From Pedobacter glucosidilyticus DSM 23534 (GTDB lineage Bacteria; Bacteroidota; Bacteroidia; Sphingobacteriales; Sphingobacteriaceae): 64,000 bases of DNA. The stretch is taken from NCBI RefSeq assembly GCF_000425145.1, contig NZ_AULF01000024.1, positions 19,430 to 83,429 of the forward strand, read 5' to 3'. A model generated the notes under the pieces. The model made no database searches. It was not told where the DNA came from and worked only from the letters and a program-made list of their open reading frames with translations. The position numbers were made by a program, and so were the translations under genes. Positions 17,861 through 27,829 of this stretch are shown here, piece after piece (the first letter of the stretch is position 1; the number at the start of each line of letters is the position of its first letter).

Positions 17861-18820
17861 ATGAAAAAAGGATTATTGATTTTAAGTATAGCAGCGTTAG
17901 GATTCGCAGCTTGTAACGGTGGATTTAAGAAAGGTGCATCAGGCTTACTTTATAAAGTTCATGAAGATGTTGAAGGAGATTCAATCAAAGAAGGAGATTT
18001 TATCAGCTTAAATATTATTGCAAAAACCGATGGCGACTCTGTTTTATACAATTCTTATGAAATGGATAGAGCATCTCAAACTTTTGTACCAAAACCTATG
18101 TATGATGGTGATTTATTTACCGCTATCATGCAATTAACTAAAGGCGATAGCGCTACCATTAAAGTAGATATTGATTCAGCCGAGAAAAAAGGTCAGCCAA
18201 GACCACAAGGTATTAAAGGAAAATACATCATCTACACCGTAAAAATTGAAGATGTAATTAAAAAGGATACTACGAAAGAGCAAGAGTTCCAATCTAAAAT
18301 TGAGGCTTTCTTTAAAGCAGAAGGTGATAGAGCTAAAAAAGCAGAAGCACCTAAATTAGAGAAATACATTAAAGATAACAGCTTAAAAGCCCAAAAATAC
18401 CCTTCAGGTTTACAAGTAGCTACCTTAACAGAAGGTACAGGTGTGCAACCAAAACCGGGTGACAGCGTAATGGTAAACTATACGGGTAAGCTAGTTTCAG
18501 GTAAAGTGTTTGATACTAGCTTGCCAGAAGTTGCTAAAAAGAACAACATTTACAACCCAGCAAGAGAACCTTACACTACTTTAAACTTAGTTATTGGTCA
18601 AGGTAATGTGATACCGGGTTTTGATGAAGGTGTCTTAAAAATGAAAAAAGGCGGTAAATCAGTTTTATTGATTCCTTCTGCATTAGCTTATGGAGAGCAA
18701 GGCATGCAAGGTGGCATGATTGGTCCATTTACTCCTTTAGTATTTGAAATAGAATTGGTAAACGTTGTACCGGGTAAAGGTGTAGCAACGCCAATTTCGC
18801 CGGAAGCTCCGAAAAAATAA
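17861..18820 (+). CDS. FKBP-type peptidyl-prolyl cis-trans isomerase lipoprotein
   Basis: A 319-residue lipoprotein with the lipobox FAAC at residues 15-18, so the mature protein is lipid-anchored in the cell envelope. Residues about 30-140 resemble a degenerate FKBP-like domain (GDFISLNIIAKTDGD, GKYIIYTVKIEDV). Residues about 200-310 are a canonical FKBP domain (GDSVMVNYTGKL, VIPGFDEGVLKMKKGGKS, AYGEQG, PLVFEIELVNV). It probably acts in folding of exported proteins. The double-domain layout with a worn first domain is typical of Bacteroidota members. Confidence 0.9.
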   Translation: MKKGLLILSIAALGFAACNGGFKKGASGLLYKVHEDVEGDSIKEGDFISLNIIAKTDGDSVLYNSYEMDRASQTFVPKPMYDGDLFTAIMQLTKGDSATIKVDIDSAEKKGQPRPQGIKGKYIIYTVKIEDVIKKDTTKEQEFQSKIEAFFKAEGDRAKKAEAPKLEKYIKDNSLKAQKYPSGLQVATLTEGTGVQPKPGDSVMVNYTGKLVSGKVFDTSLPEVAKKNNIYNPAREPYTTLNLVIGQGNVIPGFDEGVLKMKKGGKSVLLIPSALAYGEQGMQGGMIGPFTPLVFEIELVNVVPGKGVATPISPEAPKK

Positions 18821-18824
18821 AAAT

Positions 18825-18857
18825 AAAAACCCTTTCTAATTTTAGAAAGGGTTTTTT
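18825..18857 (+). terminator. Rho-independent terminator after the FKBP gene
   Basis: A 15-base arm (five A residues, CCCTTTCTAA at its end) at 18825-18839 pairs with 18842-18856 across a very short loop. The arm ends in a T run. Confidence 0.9.
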
Positions 18858-18899
18858 GTTATGTTCCTTTTTAAGAGATAAAGAAAGTACTTTTTAGAA

Positions 18900-19667
18900 A
18901 TGATATTGACAGATACCCACACTCATATTTATTATGAGCAGGATATAGATAAAAGAAAGCAGTTGATGGATAACTGTTTTCTTAACTATGTAAGTAGATT
19001 GTTTTTACCCAATGTGGATCATGAATCTGTTCCCATGGTTTTTGATTTATGTAAGCAATATCCAGCAAATTGTTTTCCTATGCTAGGTTTGCATCCTTGT
19101 GATGTTAAAATTGGATTTGAGGACGAATTAAGTAAAATAAAATCTTATCTGCATGATGCAAAAATTTATGCTATTGGTGAAATAGGAATAGATTTATATT
19201 GGGATAAAACCACGCTTAGCTTACAACAAGAAGCATTTAAACAGCAAATTCAATGGGCTAAAGATTTAAATTTACCTATCGTTATTCACTGTCGTGAAGC
19301 GTTTGATGAGGTGTTAGCCATACTTCACGAAATGAAAGATGATAAACTAAGAGGAATATTCCATTGTTTTAGCGGAAATTTAGAACAAGCCAGAGAAGTC
19401 ATCTCCTTAGGGTTTTTCTTAGGGATAGGCGGGGTTGTAACCTATAAAAAGTCTGGTTTAGATGCAGTAGTAAAACAAATAAATCTAAAGCATATTGTTT
19501 TAGAAACCGATGCGCCTTATCTGGCTCCGGTACCCTTCAGGGGAAAGCCTAATGAGAGTGCTTACCTTATTCATGTTGCCCAAAAAGTGGCAGATTTACA
19601 TCAAATTCCTTTAAAAGAGCTTGCAGAAATTACAACGGCTAATTCCATAGAAATCTTTGGTGTATAA
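18900..19667 (+). CDS. TatD family metal-dependent DNase
   Basis: A 255-residue TIM-barrel hydrolase of the amidohydrolase superfamily, predicted to act as a 3'-5' DNase in repair or quality control. Metal ligands are in TDTHTHIY (residues 4-11), GEIGIDLYWD, VIHCREAFDE, GIFHCFSGN and LETDAPYLAP. Length fits the family. It is transcribed in the same direction as asparaginase, 53 bp upstream of it. Confidence 0.93.
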   Translation: MILTDTHTHIYYEQDIDKRKQLMDNCFLNYVSRLFLPNVDHESVPMVFDLCKQYPANCFPMLGLHPCDVKIGFEDELSKIKSYLHDAKIYAIGEIGIDLYWDKTTLSLQQEAFKQQIQWAKDLNLPIVIHCREAFDEVLAILHEMKDDKLRGIFHCFSGNLEQAREVISLGFFLGIGGVVTYKKSGLDAVVKQINLKHIVLETDAPYLAPVPFRGKPNESAYLIHVAQKVADLHQIPLKELAEITTANSIEIFGV

Positions 19668-19720
19668 GAACTATTTCTTTTTCTTTGTAACTCATAAAGT
19701 TCAAAATTAAAATTAACCTG

Positions 19721-20743
19721 ATGACCAAAATTTTTGTCATATATACCGGCGGTACCATTGGTATGATAACCGATCCGGCAACAGGCGCTCTTAAGCCATT
19801 TACTTTTGAACAAATTATAGAGAATGTTCCCGAGTTAAAAAGAATGGATTATCAATTAACCGTCCACTCTTTTAATCCTATCATAGACTCTTCTGATATG
19901 ACGCCCGAAATTTGGGCATTTCTAGCCAAATTAATTGAAGATAATTATGATGATCATGATGGTTTCTTAATTCTTCATGGTTCTGATACGATGGCGTTTT
20001 CGGCATCAGCTTTAAGCTTTATGCTAGAAGGTCTAACCAAGCCAGTTATTTTTACGGGCTCGCAACTTCCTATATCTGAAGTAAGAACAGATGCTAAGGA
20101 GAACTTTATCACCGCCTTAGAAATTGCATCAGCAAAACTACCTGATGGGAAAGCTCGGGTTCCAGAAGTGTGTATCTATTTCGAGAATAAACTTTTTAGA
20201 GGTAATAGAACCTTCAAATATAACTCTGCCAAATTTGAAGCTTTTAGATCACCCAATTATCCTGTTTTAGTAGAAGCTGGCGTACATATTAAATATAATG
20301 ATGCAGCCATAGGGAAATGCGAAAACTGTATCTTAAAAGTACATTCTAATGTAAACAATAATATAGGGGTGTTAAAATTATATCCAGGCATAAGTCCTCA
20401 GATTGTAGATGCCGTTCTAAACTCTGATGCAGAAGCTATCATTATGGAGAGTTTTGGGGCAGGTAACACCACAACAGCAAAATGGTTTTTAGATAGGTTA
20501 GACCATGCTATTAAAAACGGAAAAATTATCTTAGATATTTCGCAATGTAAAGTAGGCTCAGTAGAAATGGGGCGCTATGAAACAAGTAGCGAGTTATTGA
20601 AAATGGGTGTTGTTAATGGTTATGACATGACTTTTGAAGCTGCCGTAACAAAACTCATGTATTTATTAGGTAGAAACTATCCTAAAGATCGTTTATTGCG
20701 TAGACTTCGTACGTCTATAAGAGGCGAATTAACGCAATATTAA
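19721..20743 (+). CDS. ansA: Type I (cytosolic) L-asparaginase
   Basis: A 340-residue asparaginase hydrolysing asparagine to aspartate and ammonia. The first catalytic Thr is in IYTGGTIGM near residue 8-16 and the second in ILHGSDTMAFSASAL near residue 88. There is no signal peptide, which argues for the cytosolic type I enzyme rather than the periplasmic type II. QLPISEVRTDAKEN is the usual type I segment. Confidence 0.92.
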   Translation: MTKIFVIYTGGTIGMITDPATGALKPFTFEQIIENVPELKRMDYQLTVHSFNPIIDSSDMTPEIWAFLAKLIEDNYDDHDGFLILHGSDTMAFSASALSFMLEGLTKPVIFTGSQLPISEVRTDAKENFITALEIASAKLPDGKARVPEVCIYFENKLFRGNRTFKYNSAKFEAFRSPNYPVLVEAGVHIKYNDAAIGKCENCILKVHSNVNNNIGVLKLYPGISPQIVDAVLNSDAEAIIMESFGAGNTTTAKWFLDRLDHAIKNGKIILDISQCKVGSVEMGRYETSSELLKMGVVNGYDMTFEAAVTKLMYLLGRNYPKDRLLRRLRTSIRGELTQY

Positions 20744-21112
20744 CATGCGATCGTATTTTTAATCAACCTTCTTGACTACCACCATCATGTGGTTTCTTAC
20801 ACTATCTTATTAAAATGATCTCCAAATAACATGGTATTATATGTTAATTGGAGATATTCTTTTGCCAATCTGCCATACATATCTGGATTTTATTTATTCG
20901 ATATTTGAATAAAGGGGGTTTAATAGAAGTTAACCTAAATAGCTTGTTAACACTATCCCCAAATAATAAACCAAAAACCATTACTTTTTTTACTATGCAA
21001 GTTAAATCATGGAAGATTAGACACAACCGTTTTTCTATGCTATAAAGCTTAATCGGTACACAATTAAAGAATCATCAGAAAAAACCAATTAACCAATCTA
21101 TAAATCAATAAA
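20744..21112 (+). promoter_or_regulatory. Structured leader upstream of the SusC gene
   Basis: This 369-bp stretch has no credible gene. It holds a 15-bp stem with one mismatch at 20818-20832 and 20841-20855 (8-nt loop), probably the ansA terminator, since it is followed by TTCTTTT. An inverted repeat, TTTATTC(20893-20899)/GAATAAA(20907-20913), follows. Two GTTAAC sites lie 17 bp apart, at 20929 and 20946. The last two are candidate regulatory sites for the uptake locus. I see no full consensus promoter. Confidence 0.45.
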
Positions 21113-24100
21113 ATGAAAAAAAGAGTACTACTAGACTTTTTCCAAAAGTTAATTTTTAAAAAAAGGTTAGTGCTATGCTTGTTGGTAATACCTTTAATGG
21201 TAGCCAGTGCTTACGCACAAACGATTAGTGTATCTGGGGTTATCAAAGATGAAGGTGGATTACCTTTACCCGGCGTAGCAGTGACTATTAAAGGAACTAC
21301 CTCAGGCACCATGACGAATGAAAATGGACAGTTTAAATTAAATGCGCCAGGAAATGGAGTTTTGCAATTAAAATATCTGGGTTTTCTTTCTCAAGAGGTT
21401 GCTGTAAATAACCGAACAAGTATTAATGTAACTTTAAAAGAAGACATTAGCAGGTTAGATGAAGTAATAGTAATTGGTTATGGAACGGCTCCAAAAAGAG
21501 ATAATGCTGGGGCAATAAGTTCTGTAAGCCAAAAGACTATTGAAGAACGTGTTCCTGTAAATATTTTCGATGCTTTACAAGGTGCTGCTGCAGGTGTGCG
21601 TGTAGCTGCTGATTCTGGTGCTCCTGGAGATGAAGCTCAAATATCAATTAGAGGGGTTTCTACTATTTCAGCAGATGGAGGAAGACCACTTTATGTTGTT
21701 GATGGTGTTCAGGTAGATAATATTAATGGTATAAGTCCTAACGATATTAAATCTATTGAGATTTTAAAGGATGCTGCTTCAACTTCTATTTATGGTGCTA
21801 GAGCTGCCAATGGGGTTATCTTAATTACAACAAAAAGAGGAGAAGAGGGTAAACCAAGAGTTCAATTAAATTATATTCAGAGCTACAGTAACTTAGCGCA
21901 TAAATTACCTCAAGCAAATCGTTTAGAAAGAGAAGGCTTTGAGCAAAGTAACTTACCAACTCGTTTTGGGTTATATCCTATTTTTGATGATTCTACAGCT
22001 TACAGAAGAAACAATGATTGGGATTATCAAGATTTAATAACCCAAACAGGTGTAAGACGTCAGGTAGATTTTAGTGTTAGTGGTGGGCAAAAAGGGCTAA
22101 CATATTACACGGGTGTTCAGTATCTTGATGATGAAGGAATTATTCTTTCTTCTTACAATAAGAGATTTAATTTGAGAACCAATGTAGATTACAATATCTC
22201 TCCAAAAGCAACACTTGCTACCAGAATAACATTTGGATACCAAAACATAAATAGAGTTAATGACGGTAGAGTTTTATCTCAAGCTGCTCAAAGACCAGCT
22301 TCTCAAGCACTTTATCTGCCAGACGGAACGCCTATTTATGATAATGGGGGGCGTAAAAATCCTATCGAAGAGGCAAGATTAAGAAAAGATTTAGATGGTT
22401 TATATACAGGTATAATTTATCAATCTTTTGAGTATAAATTAAGCAAACCATTAATGTTCCACCTCGATGGTTCGGCTTCTTTAAACTTAGATCGAAATAG
22501 AAACTCCGTTTCTGGATTATTAGAAACCACAGGTATAGGTATAGCGTCTGAATCTAATGAAACTATAAGAAGACTTCAAGCAAATGCTTATTTTTCTTAT
22601 AATAAAACAATAAATAATGATCATACCATCACAGGTACTTTAGGTGCAAACTTAGATGAGTCTCGACTAAACTCTATCCGTATAAATGGTAGTGGATTTA
22701 TTACCGAAAGTATTGAAACATTAAATGCTTTAGAAAACTTAAGTCCTGCTGGTACCAATACCGGAGCAACGCAAAATGCGTTATTAGGTTTTTTCGCAAG
22801 AGCCGGATATAACTATAAAGGTAAATATATTTTAAATGCAACTATAAGAAGAGACGGATCATCAAGATTTGGTGCCGATAATAGATGGGCTTATTTTCCA
22901 TCAACTTCTTTTGCTTGGAGGGTAAGTGATGAAAAGTTCATGTCATGGTCTAAGAAGTTTTTAACAGATGCGAAATTCAGGGCAACTTGGGGTATAACAG
23001 GTAATGAAAACATAGGTAATTTTGCTTCCAGAAATCAATATGTATTTGGTGAATACTTTTATAATGGCGTAAGTGGTGTTGTTGTAAGTGAGAGATTAGG
23101 TAATAGCGGTTTGAGATGGGAACAACAGGAACAAGCTGATGTTGGTTTAGACTTAACCTTGTTTGGAGGTAGATTAGCTGTATCAACTTCTTACTATACA
23201 AAAACAACAAAAGACCTTTTATCAGATCAACCTCTTCCAAGAGAAATAGGTTTTCCAGACAATGCAACTATAAACAGCGGTTCAATTAGAAATAGAGGGG
23301 TGGAAGTTGAAATTTCTGGCTATCCTATTAGAAATACAAATAAAAATTTTATTTGGCAATCTAATGTTAATTTAGGGTTCAACAGGAATGATATAACTGA
23401 CTTACCTGGTGATGAATATATACTTAATAATATCTTTTTAGTAAGAGAAGGTGAAGAGGCAGGAAGATTCTTTGGATATAAAGCTTTAGGTGTTTATGCT
23501 TATGATGAATCTAATGCTTATACCCCAGATTACGCTACAAGATTAATCCCACAATTTCAAAGAGATGCTGACGGGAATATATTTACAGATAAAAATTTAA
23601 GACCAGTATTAACTGGCTATGTTCTTCCTGATGGCACTCCGTATACTGGACCGGTTAGCCAATTGAGTGTAGATGGTACTATTTCAAAAGGAGGCGATGT
23701 AATATGGGAGAATCTTCCAGATGCTAATGGAAATTATAATAATACCATAAGTATTGAAGATAGACAAGTGCTTGGCTCAGGTATACCTAAATTAACTGTA
23801 GGATTTCAAAATAGCTTAAGCTACAAAAAGTTTACGTTCTCTTTCTTTTTATTTGGAAGCTTTGGAAACCAGATTTATAATGAGTTAAATAGAGGAAATG
23901 CTCAGTTTAGTTCAACAAATGTAACTCCTTTCCCATATATCATCAGAAACTTATGGAAATATCCTGGGCAAATAACGGATGTTTATAGTAGAGATAGAAC
24001 AGCCAATAATTCTCGTCCTGGCAATAGCTACTTCTTAGAAGATGGATCTTTTATCCGTTTGCAAACTGTAAGACTTTCTTATCAGATGCCGGATAAAATT

Positions 24101-24283
24101 GCTAAAAGAGCCTTTATGAAAAACCTAAGCTTATATGCTTATAGCAATAATTTAGCTACATGGACAAGTTACTCAGGATTTGATCCAGAGGTTAATCAAA
24201 GAAATGTTTTAGAACCGGGAAGAGATGTTGGAAGATATCCAAGAAGACGTGAATTTGGTCTTGGTCTGAATGCTAGTTTTTAA
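21113..24283 (+). CDS. SusC/RagA family TonB-linked outer-membrane receptor
   Basis: A 1056-residue TonB-dependent transporter. A signal peptide ends near ASAYAQ (residue 36). Residues about 38-115 are a carboxypeptidase-regulatory-like domain (VSGVIKDEGGLPLPGVAVTIKGT). The plug holds the SusC signature LYVVDGVQVDNI and IEILKDAASTSIYGARAANG (residues about 200-235). The remainder is the 22-strand barrel, ending in the aromatic GLGLNASF. It forms the channel of a SusCD pair with the next gene, 11 bp downstream. The substrate is unknown. Confidence 0.95.
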   Translation: MKKRVLLDFFQKLIFKKRLVLCLLVIPLMVASAYAQTISVSGVIKDEGGLPLPGVAVTIKGTTSGTMTNENGQFKLNAPGNGVLQLKYLGFLSQEVAVNNRTSINVTLKEDISRLDEVIVIGYGTAPKRDNAGAISSVSQKTIEERVPVNIFDALQGAAAGVRVAADSGAPGDEAQISIRGVSTISADGGRPLYVVDGVQVDNINGISPNDIKSIEILKDAASTSIYGARAANGVILITTKRGEEGKPRVQLNYIQSYSNLAHKLPQANRLEREGFEQSNLPTRFGLYPIFDDSTAYRRNNDWDYQDLITQTGVRRQVDFSVSGGQKGLTYYTGVQYLDDEGIILSSYNKRFNLRTNVDYNISPKATLATRITFGYQNINRVNDGRVLSQAAQRPASQALYLPDGTPIYDNGGRKNPIEEARLRKDLDGLYTGIIYQSFEYKLSKPLMFHLDGSASLNLDRNRNSVSGLLETTGIGIASESNETIRRLQANAYFSYNKTINNDHTITGTLGANLDESRLNSIRINGSGFITESIETLNALENLSPAGTNTGATQNALLGFFARAGYNYKGKYILNATIRRDGSSRFGADNRWAYFPSTSFAWRVSDEKFMSWSKKFLTDAKFRATWGITGNENIGNFASRNQYVFGEYFYNGVSGVVVSERLGNSGLRWEQQEQADVGLDLTLFGGRLAVSTSYYTKTTKDLLSDQPLPREIGFPDNATINSGSIRNRGVEVEISGYPIRNTNKNFIWQSNVNLGFNRNDITDLPGDEYILNNIFLVREGEEAGRFFGYKALGVYAYDESNAYTPDYATRLIPQFQRDADGNIFTDKNLRPVLTGYVLPDGTPYTGPVSQLSVDGTISKGGDVIWENLPDANGNYNNTISIEDRQVLGSGIPKLTVGFQNSLSYKKFTFSFFLFGSFGNQIYNELNRGNAQFSSTNVTPFPYIIRNLWKYPGQITDVYSRDRTANNSRPGNSYFLEDGSFIRLQTVRLSYQMPDKIAKRAFMKNLSLYAYSNNLATWTSYSGFDPEVNQRNVLEPGRDVGRYPRRREFGLGLNASF

Positions 24284-24294
24284 ATATTAATAAT

Positions 24295-25854
24295 ATGAAA
24301 AAGATAAAAAATATATTCTTTACAATAAGTGCTACCATATTCTTATTGGTAAGTGGTTCAGGTTGTAGCTTTCTTGAAAGAGACCCTCTTGAAACAGTAG
24401 CACCTGATAATTTCTGGAGGAATCAAAAGGATGTTGAGGCCTTCATGGCAGGAGTTTATAACTCTCTTCAGACAACTCTACGTACCAATTGGTTTGATTG
24501 GGGAGAAGTGAGATCTGATAACGTTACAAGAGCTGGTACTGGTACCGCACAAACTAAATTATTGAATAATGTTTTAGCAGGTAATGATAATGATTTAAAT
24601 AGCATTACAGATTGGACAAATTTATATAGAACAATCTCTCTTTGTAATACAGCCATTAATAGATTACCTCCAATGATTGAAAGCAATGTGGCAGCAGGTG
24701 AAGTTTTATATCGTGATAAGCTAGGTCAAGCTTATGCGATAAGAGCAATGTTGTACTTTTATGCTTTAAGAGTTTGGGGAGGTGTTCCAATTGTGGATAC
24801 TCCAATTGAATCAGTAACGGAGCAAATAAACTTCCCTAGAGCAACAGTGGCGGAAGTGAAGGCTCAAATTCTTTCTGATTTAGACGGCGCAATTGCAAAT
24901 ATTGGAGGAAATACTGCTATTAAATTTTATATTCAAAGACCTGCGGTATATGCACTTAAGACTGATGTCCACATGTGGTTTCAAGAATACAATGAAGCAA
25001 TTAGCGCATCGAATAACATTTCAGGATATTCTTGGGTTACAAACGGAGCTGGTTGGAAGAATATTTTTCTAAATCCAGAAGCATCTACAGAGACTATCTT
25101 CAATTTATATTGGGACGCTGTAGAATTTGGTAATGAAGGTATAGGTGTATGCCAGAAGTTTGGCTCAGGTTCTAACACCAGTCAATATACATTTGGAGGC
25201 AACGTAATAGGTAAATATTATAACAGAGTGGATCCAGTTACAAATAGAAAGTTAGATTCTAGATTATGGAACTCGGTTGATACTGTTTTATACCCAACTT
25301 TAGCAATTTACGAAACAACTGTTGAGAAATTTGGGAAGTTCATGGCTGTAGATCCAGTTACTAATAGGTTTACATATATAGGTAATGACCAATGTAATGT
25401 TAAATTACCAATTTATAGATATGCAGATGTTATGCTTCTTAGAGCAGAAGCTTTGGCTCGTACAGGTAGCCATCAACAAGCTCTAGACATTGTTAACGCA
25501 GTAAGAAATCGTGTAGGTTACACTATTCAGGCGAGATTATCCGATTATTCTGGTACTTCTGACCAAATAGGTATTGCAATTCAGAGAACAGTTCTGGAAG
25601 AAAGACAGCTTGAATTATTAGGAGAAGGCAAGAGATGGTTTGATCTCTGTAGAATAGGTAATATTTATGATTACTCACTAAATGGATATGAATATCTAAG
25701 AGAAATCATGAATCCTGTATTATCAAGTAGAGCCGGATCTGTAGTTTATAATTCAAATGAAGCAATGGGACGTATATTATATCCTATTAATTCAGCTGTT
25801 ATCAACGCTAATCCTTTGTTGAGAGGTAAACAAAATCCTCCTTATTCAGAATAA
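24295..25854 (+). CDS. SusD/RagB family nutrient-binding outer-membrane lipoprotein
   Basis: A 519-residue lipoprotein with a lipobox ending at the Cys of SGSGCSF (residue 24). The family's TPR-like helices and the C-terminal signature are visible: LPIYRYADVMLLRAEALARTG near residue 370 and ERQLELLGEGKRWFDLCR near residue 440. It caps the SusC channel and binds ligand at the cell surface. It lies between the SusC gene and the fasciclin gene in one transcription unit. Confidence 0.95.
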   Translation: MKKIKNIFFTISATIFLLVSGSGCSFLERDPLETVAPDNFWRNQKDVEAFMAGVYNSLQTTLRTNWFDWGEVRSDNVTRAGTGTAQTKLLNNVLAGNDNDLNSITDWTNLYRTISLCNTAINRLPPMIESNVAAGEVLYRDKLGQAYAIRAMLYFYALRVWGGVPIVDTPIESVTEQINFPRATVAEVKAQILSDLDGAIANIGGNTAIKFYIQRPAVYALKTDVHMWFQEYNEAISASNNISGYSWVTNGAGWKNIFLNPEASTETIFNLYWDAVEFGNEGIGVCQKFGSGSNTSQYTFGGNVIGKYYNRVDPVTNRKLDSRLWNSVDTVLYPTLAIYETTVEKFGKFMAVDPVTNRFTYIGNDQCNVKLPIYRYADVMLLRAEALARTGSHQQALDIVNAVRNRVGYTIQARLSDYSGTSDQIGIAIQRTVLEERQLELLGEGKRWFDLCRIGNIYDYSLNGYEYLREIMNPVLSSRAGSVVYNSNEAMGRILYPINSAVINANPLLRGKQNPPYSE

Positions 25855-25873
25855 TAATTTTAATTTAATTAAG

Positions 25874-26575
25874 ATGAATTTAAAAAGAATATTTGTTATT
25901 GGAGTAGCTTGTTTAGTTACTGTTTTGACAGCTTGTGAAAAACTCCCTTTACAGAAGTCTAAAAAGTATACAACATCATTTTATAATGATAAATTGAATA
26001 TGACAACTATGGAATTTATCCAATCCAGACCAGATTTGTTTTCTGGATTGATAGAAGCTTTAGCTTATGTAGATCAAGATCCAGCTTTTAGTGATGTTAA
26101 GCAGCTTTATATGTCTGAGGGTAATACATTTTTCTTATTGCATAATAATGCTACCATAAATATAGAGGATGGTAATAGCTATTTTAGCATTAATAGAGTT
26201 ATAGATACAGACCCCAGCAGTCCTACATTTAATTTATTAGTTAGAGGGTCATCCTGGGCTGATTATAGTAGAGAAGAAATTGCTAGGCTTTTAAGATATC
26301 ATGTAATTAAAGGTAGAGTAGATTACCCAGTATTGGGATCAACACCACGCTGGTTTGAGTCTTTTGCCTTCAATGCTACGAATGATTCAGCTAAAGTAAG
26401 GATGTATATGACAAACGACAGAGATGGTAATTTAAGAATCAATGATTATTTAAACAGTCCTGTTTCTGGTTTAACACCACGAACTCCAAATCTTTATGCA
26501 ACAAATGGTGTAGTTCACGTAATGAACAGGTTTTTAACTCAACCTACAAGGCAGGCTATTATTAACAATCCATAA
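25874..26575 (+). CDS. Fasciclin-domain lipoprotein
   Basis: A 233-residue protein with a lipobox (VLTAC, residue 21). The fasciclin fold is recognised from NTFFLLHNNATINI (H1 region) and, after the insert, REEIARLLRYHVIKGRV and the C-terminal ATNGVVHVMNRFL (H2 box). Fasciclin domains mediate adhesion or ligand contact. In SusCD loci they are probably accessory surface glycan- or protein-binding parts, but no ligand can be named. It lies 19 bp after the SusD gene. Confidence 0.8.
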   Translation: MNLKRIFVIGVACLVTVLTACEKLPLQKSKKYTTSFYNDKLNMTTMEFIQSRPDLFSGLIEALAYVDQDPAFSDVKQLYMSEGNTFFLLHNNATINIEDGNSYFSINRVIDTDPSSPTFNLLVRGSSWADYSREEIARLLRYHVIKGRVDYPVLGSTPRWFESFAFNATNDSAKVRMYMTNDRDGNLRINDYLNSPVSGLTPRTPNLYATNGVVHVMNRFLTQPTRQAIINNP

Positions 26576-26585
26576 TTTTAAAACA

Positions 26586-27704
26586 ATGAGAGTAGCAAAA
26601 AATATATTTTATGTTCTTGTACTAGGTTTAATAATTACCTCCTGCAAGAAAGATGATGAGGTAGAAATGGTCTCACTAAATAAAGCCGGAGACGAATACT
26701 ATTTTGGTGAGAAGGTATTAATGTGGGCTAGTACTGAGGGCGAGAAAGAAGGAATGTCTTACGAATGGTCAGCAAACGGCGGTAGATTCGAAGGGTTTAG
26801 AACTCAGAATTTATTCGAAAATGTTTGGGTTGCCCCTACTCAAGTAGGACAGTATCAGGTTACAGCCACTGCTAAAAAAGGGAAGAACACTTCTACCAGA
26901 ACAACTACAATGAATGTTACCAGATATTTCTTTGATCATTTTCAAAGCCCATATACATTTATAGGAAATGGATGGTCACAGTCTAATGTTAGAGGAGGGA
27001 CTACTCCTGTCTTATTTAATTCTAATAATCGTCAAAATAGTTCTATTGAGCTAGCATCAAATAGAAATAACAATAGTAATACAGATGCTAATATTCGTAG
27101 GTTATTAAATCTGGCAGAGCTAAAAATTCCTTTTTCAGTTAGAACAAAGATAGGATACAAAACATTTTTTAAAACAGGTGCTCCTTTCACTGTTAGGTTA
27201 CTTTTTAATCAACCTTCAAGGAATCCAGAAAGAGCTTATATCAGAGAAATTAGATGGGAGATTTGGCCTAGAAACAATCCAGCTACCCAAAATAATTATC
27301 AAATAAGATTTGAAACATATACACCAGCAACTGGTACAGGTACTTTTACAGTTGGTACATTTCCAGCACCTTATGCACTAACAGGACCTGGTCTAACTGC
27401 CCAATCAGGAAGAGATCCAAGATTTCTATTTACTGATGGTGTAGCAAAAAATATAACCTTCTCCATAAATGCTGAAAATGTGTTTATTGCACACGTTGAG
27501 GGTGTAGAATGGTTTAGAAGTGATGGTATAAAGAACTGGTTAGCAGAGGCAAAAACAAGATTTCCTGATTTTGAAGATCCTGTGGTAAGAGAATTTCAAA
27601 TTCAATTCCCTGGTAAAGTGGCTGCTGATACTAATCCTTCAATTTTATTTTTAAACAGCGTTTACATCAATAACGATGGCACTATTTTAAGTGATCCTAT
27701 ATAA
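26586..27704 (+). CDS. Surface lipoprotein with PKD/Ig-like domain, function unknown
   Basis: A 372-residue lipoprotein (lipobox IITSC, residue 20; CKKDDE next, with acidic residues as in Bacteroidota surface-export signals). Residues about 30-110 look like a PKD/Ig-like fold (GEKVLMWASTEG, YEWSANGGRFEG, VGQYQVTATAKKG). Residues about 120-370 are beta-rich and may be a lectin-like sandwich (FVDH-type DHFQSPYTFIGNGW, SVRTKIGYKTFF). It is co-transcribed with SusCD and fits the slot of a SusE/F-like surface binding protein, although I see no homology to those. Confidence 0.65.
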   Translation: MRVAKNIFYVLVLGLIITSCKKDDEVEMVSLNKAGDEYYFGEKVLMWASTEGEKEGMSYEWSANGGRFEGFRTQNLFENVWVAPTQVGQYQVTATAKKGKNTSTRTTTMNVTRYFFDHFQSPYTFIGNGWSQSNVRGGTTPVLFNSNNRQNSSIELASNRNNNSNTDANIRRLLNLAELKIPFSVRTKIGYKTFFKTGAPFTVRLLFNQPSRNPERAYIREIRWEIWPRNNPATQNNYQIRFETYTPATGTGTFTVGTFPAPYALTGPGLTAQSGRDPRFLFTDGVAKNITFSINAENVFIAHVEGVEWFRSDGIKNWLAEAKTRFPDFEDPVVREFQIQFPGKVAADTNPSILFLNSVYINNDGTILSDPI

Positions 27705-27730
27705 GGAGAAATATTATTAAACCAATTTTA

Positions 27731-27763
27731 AAACGGGTAAGCTTATAAACTTGCCCGTTTTTA
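27731..27763 (+). terminator. Rho-independent terminator of the SusCD operon
   Basis: AAACGGGTAAG (27731-27741) pairs with CTTGCCCGTTT (27750-27760), with one T-G wobble, followed by TTTATTT. It separates the uptake operon from the LacI gene. Confidence 0.85.
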
Positions 27764-27829
27764 TTTAAACATGCAGTAGCCATTGCTACATTTCTTAACT
27801 TATTCTTATCTTGGTAAAAGAGAAGTTAT

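Noticed and set aside
20848..21045. Short frames on both strands upstream of the SusC gene
   Set aside because: They overlap each other and the structured regulatory repeats, and their composition is unlike the neighbouring proteins.
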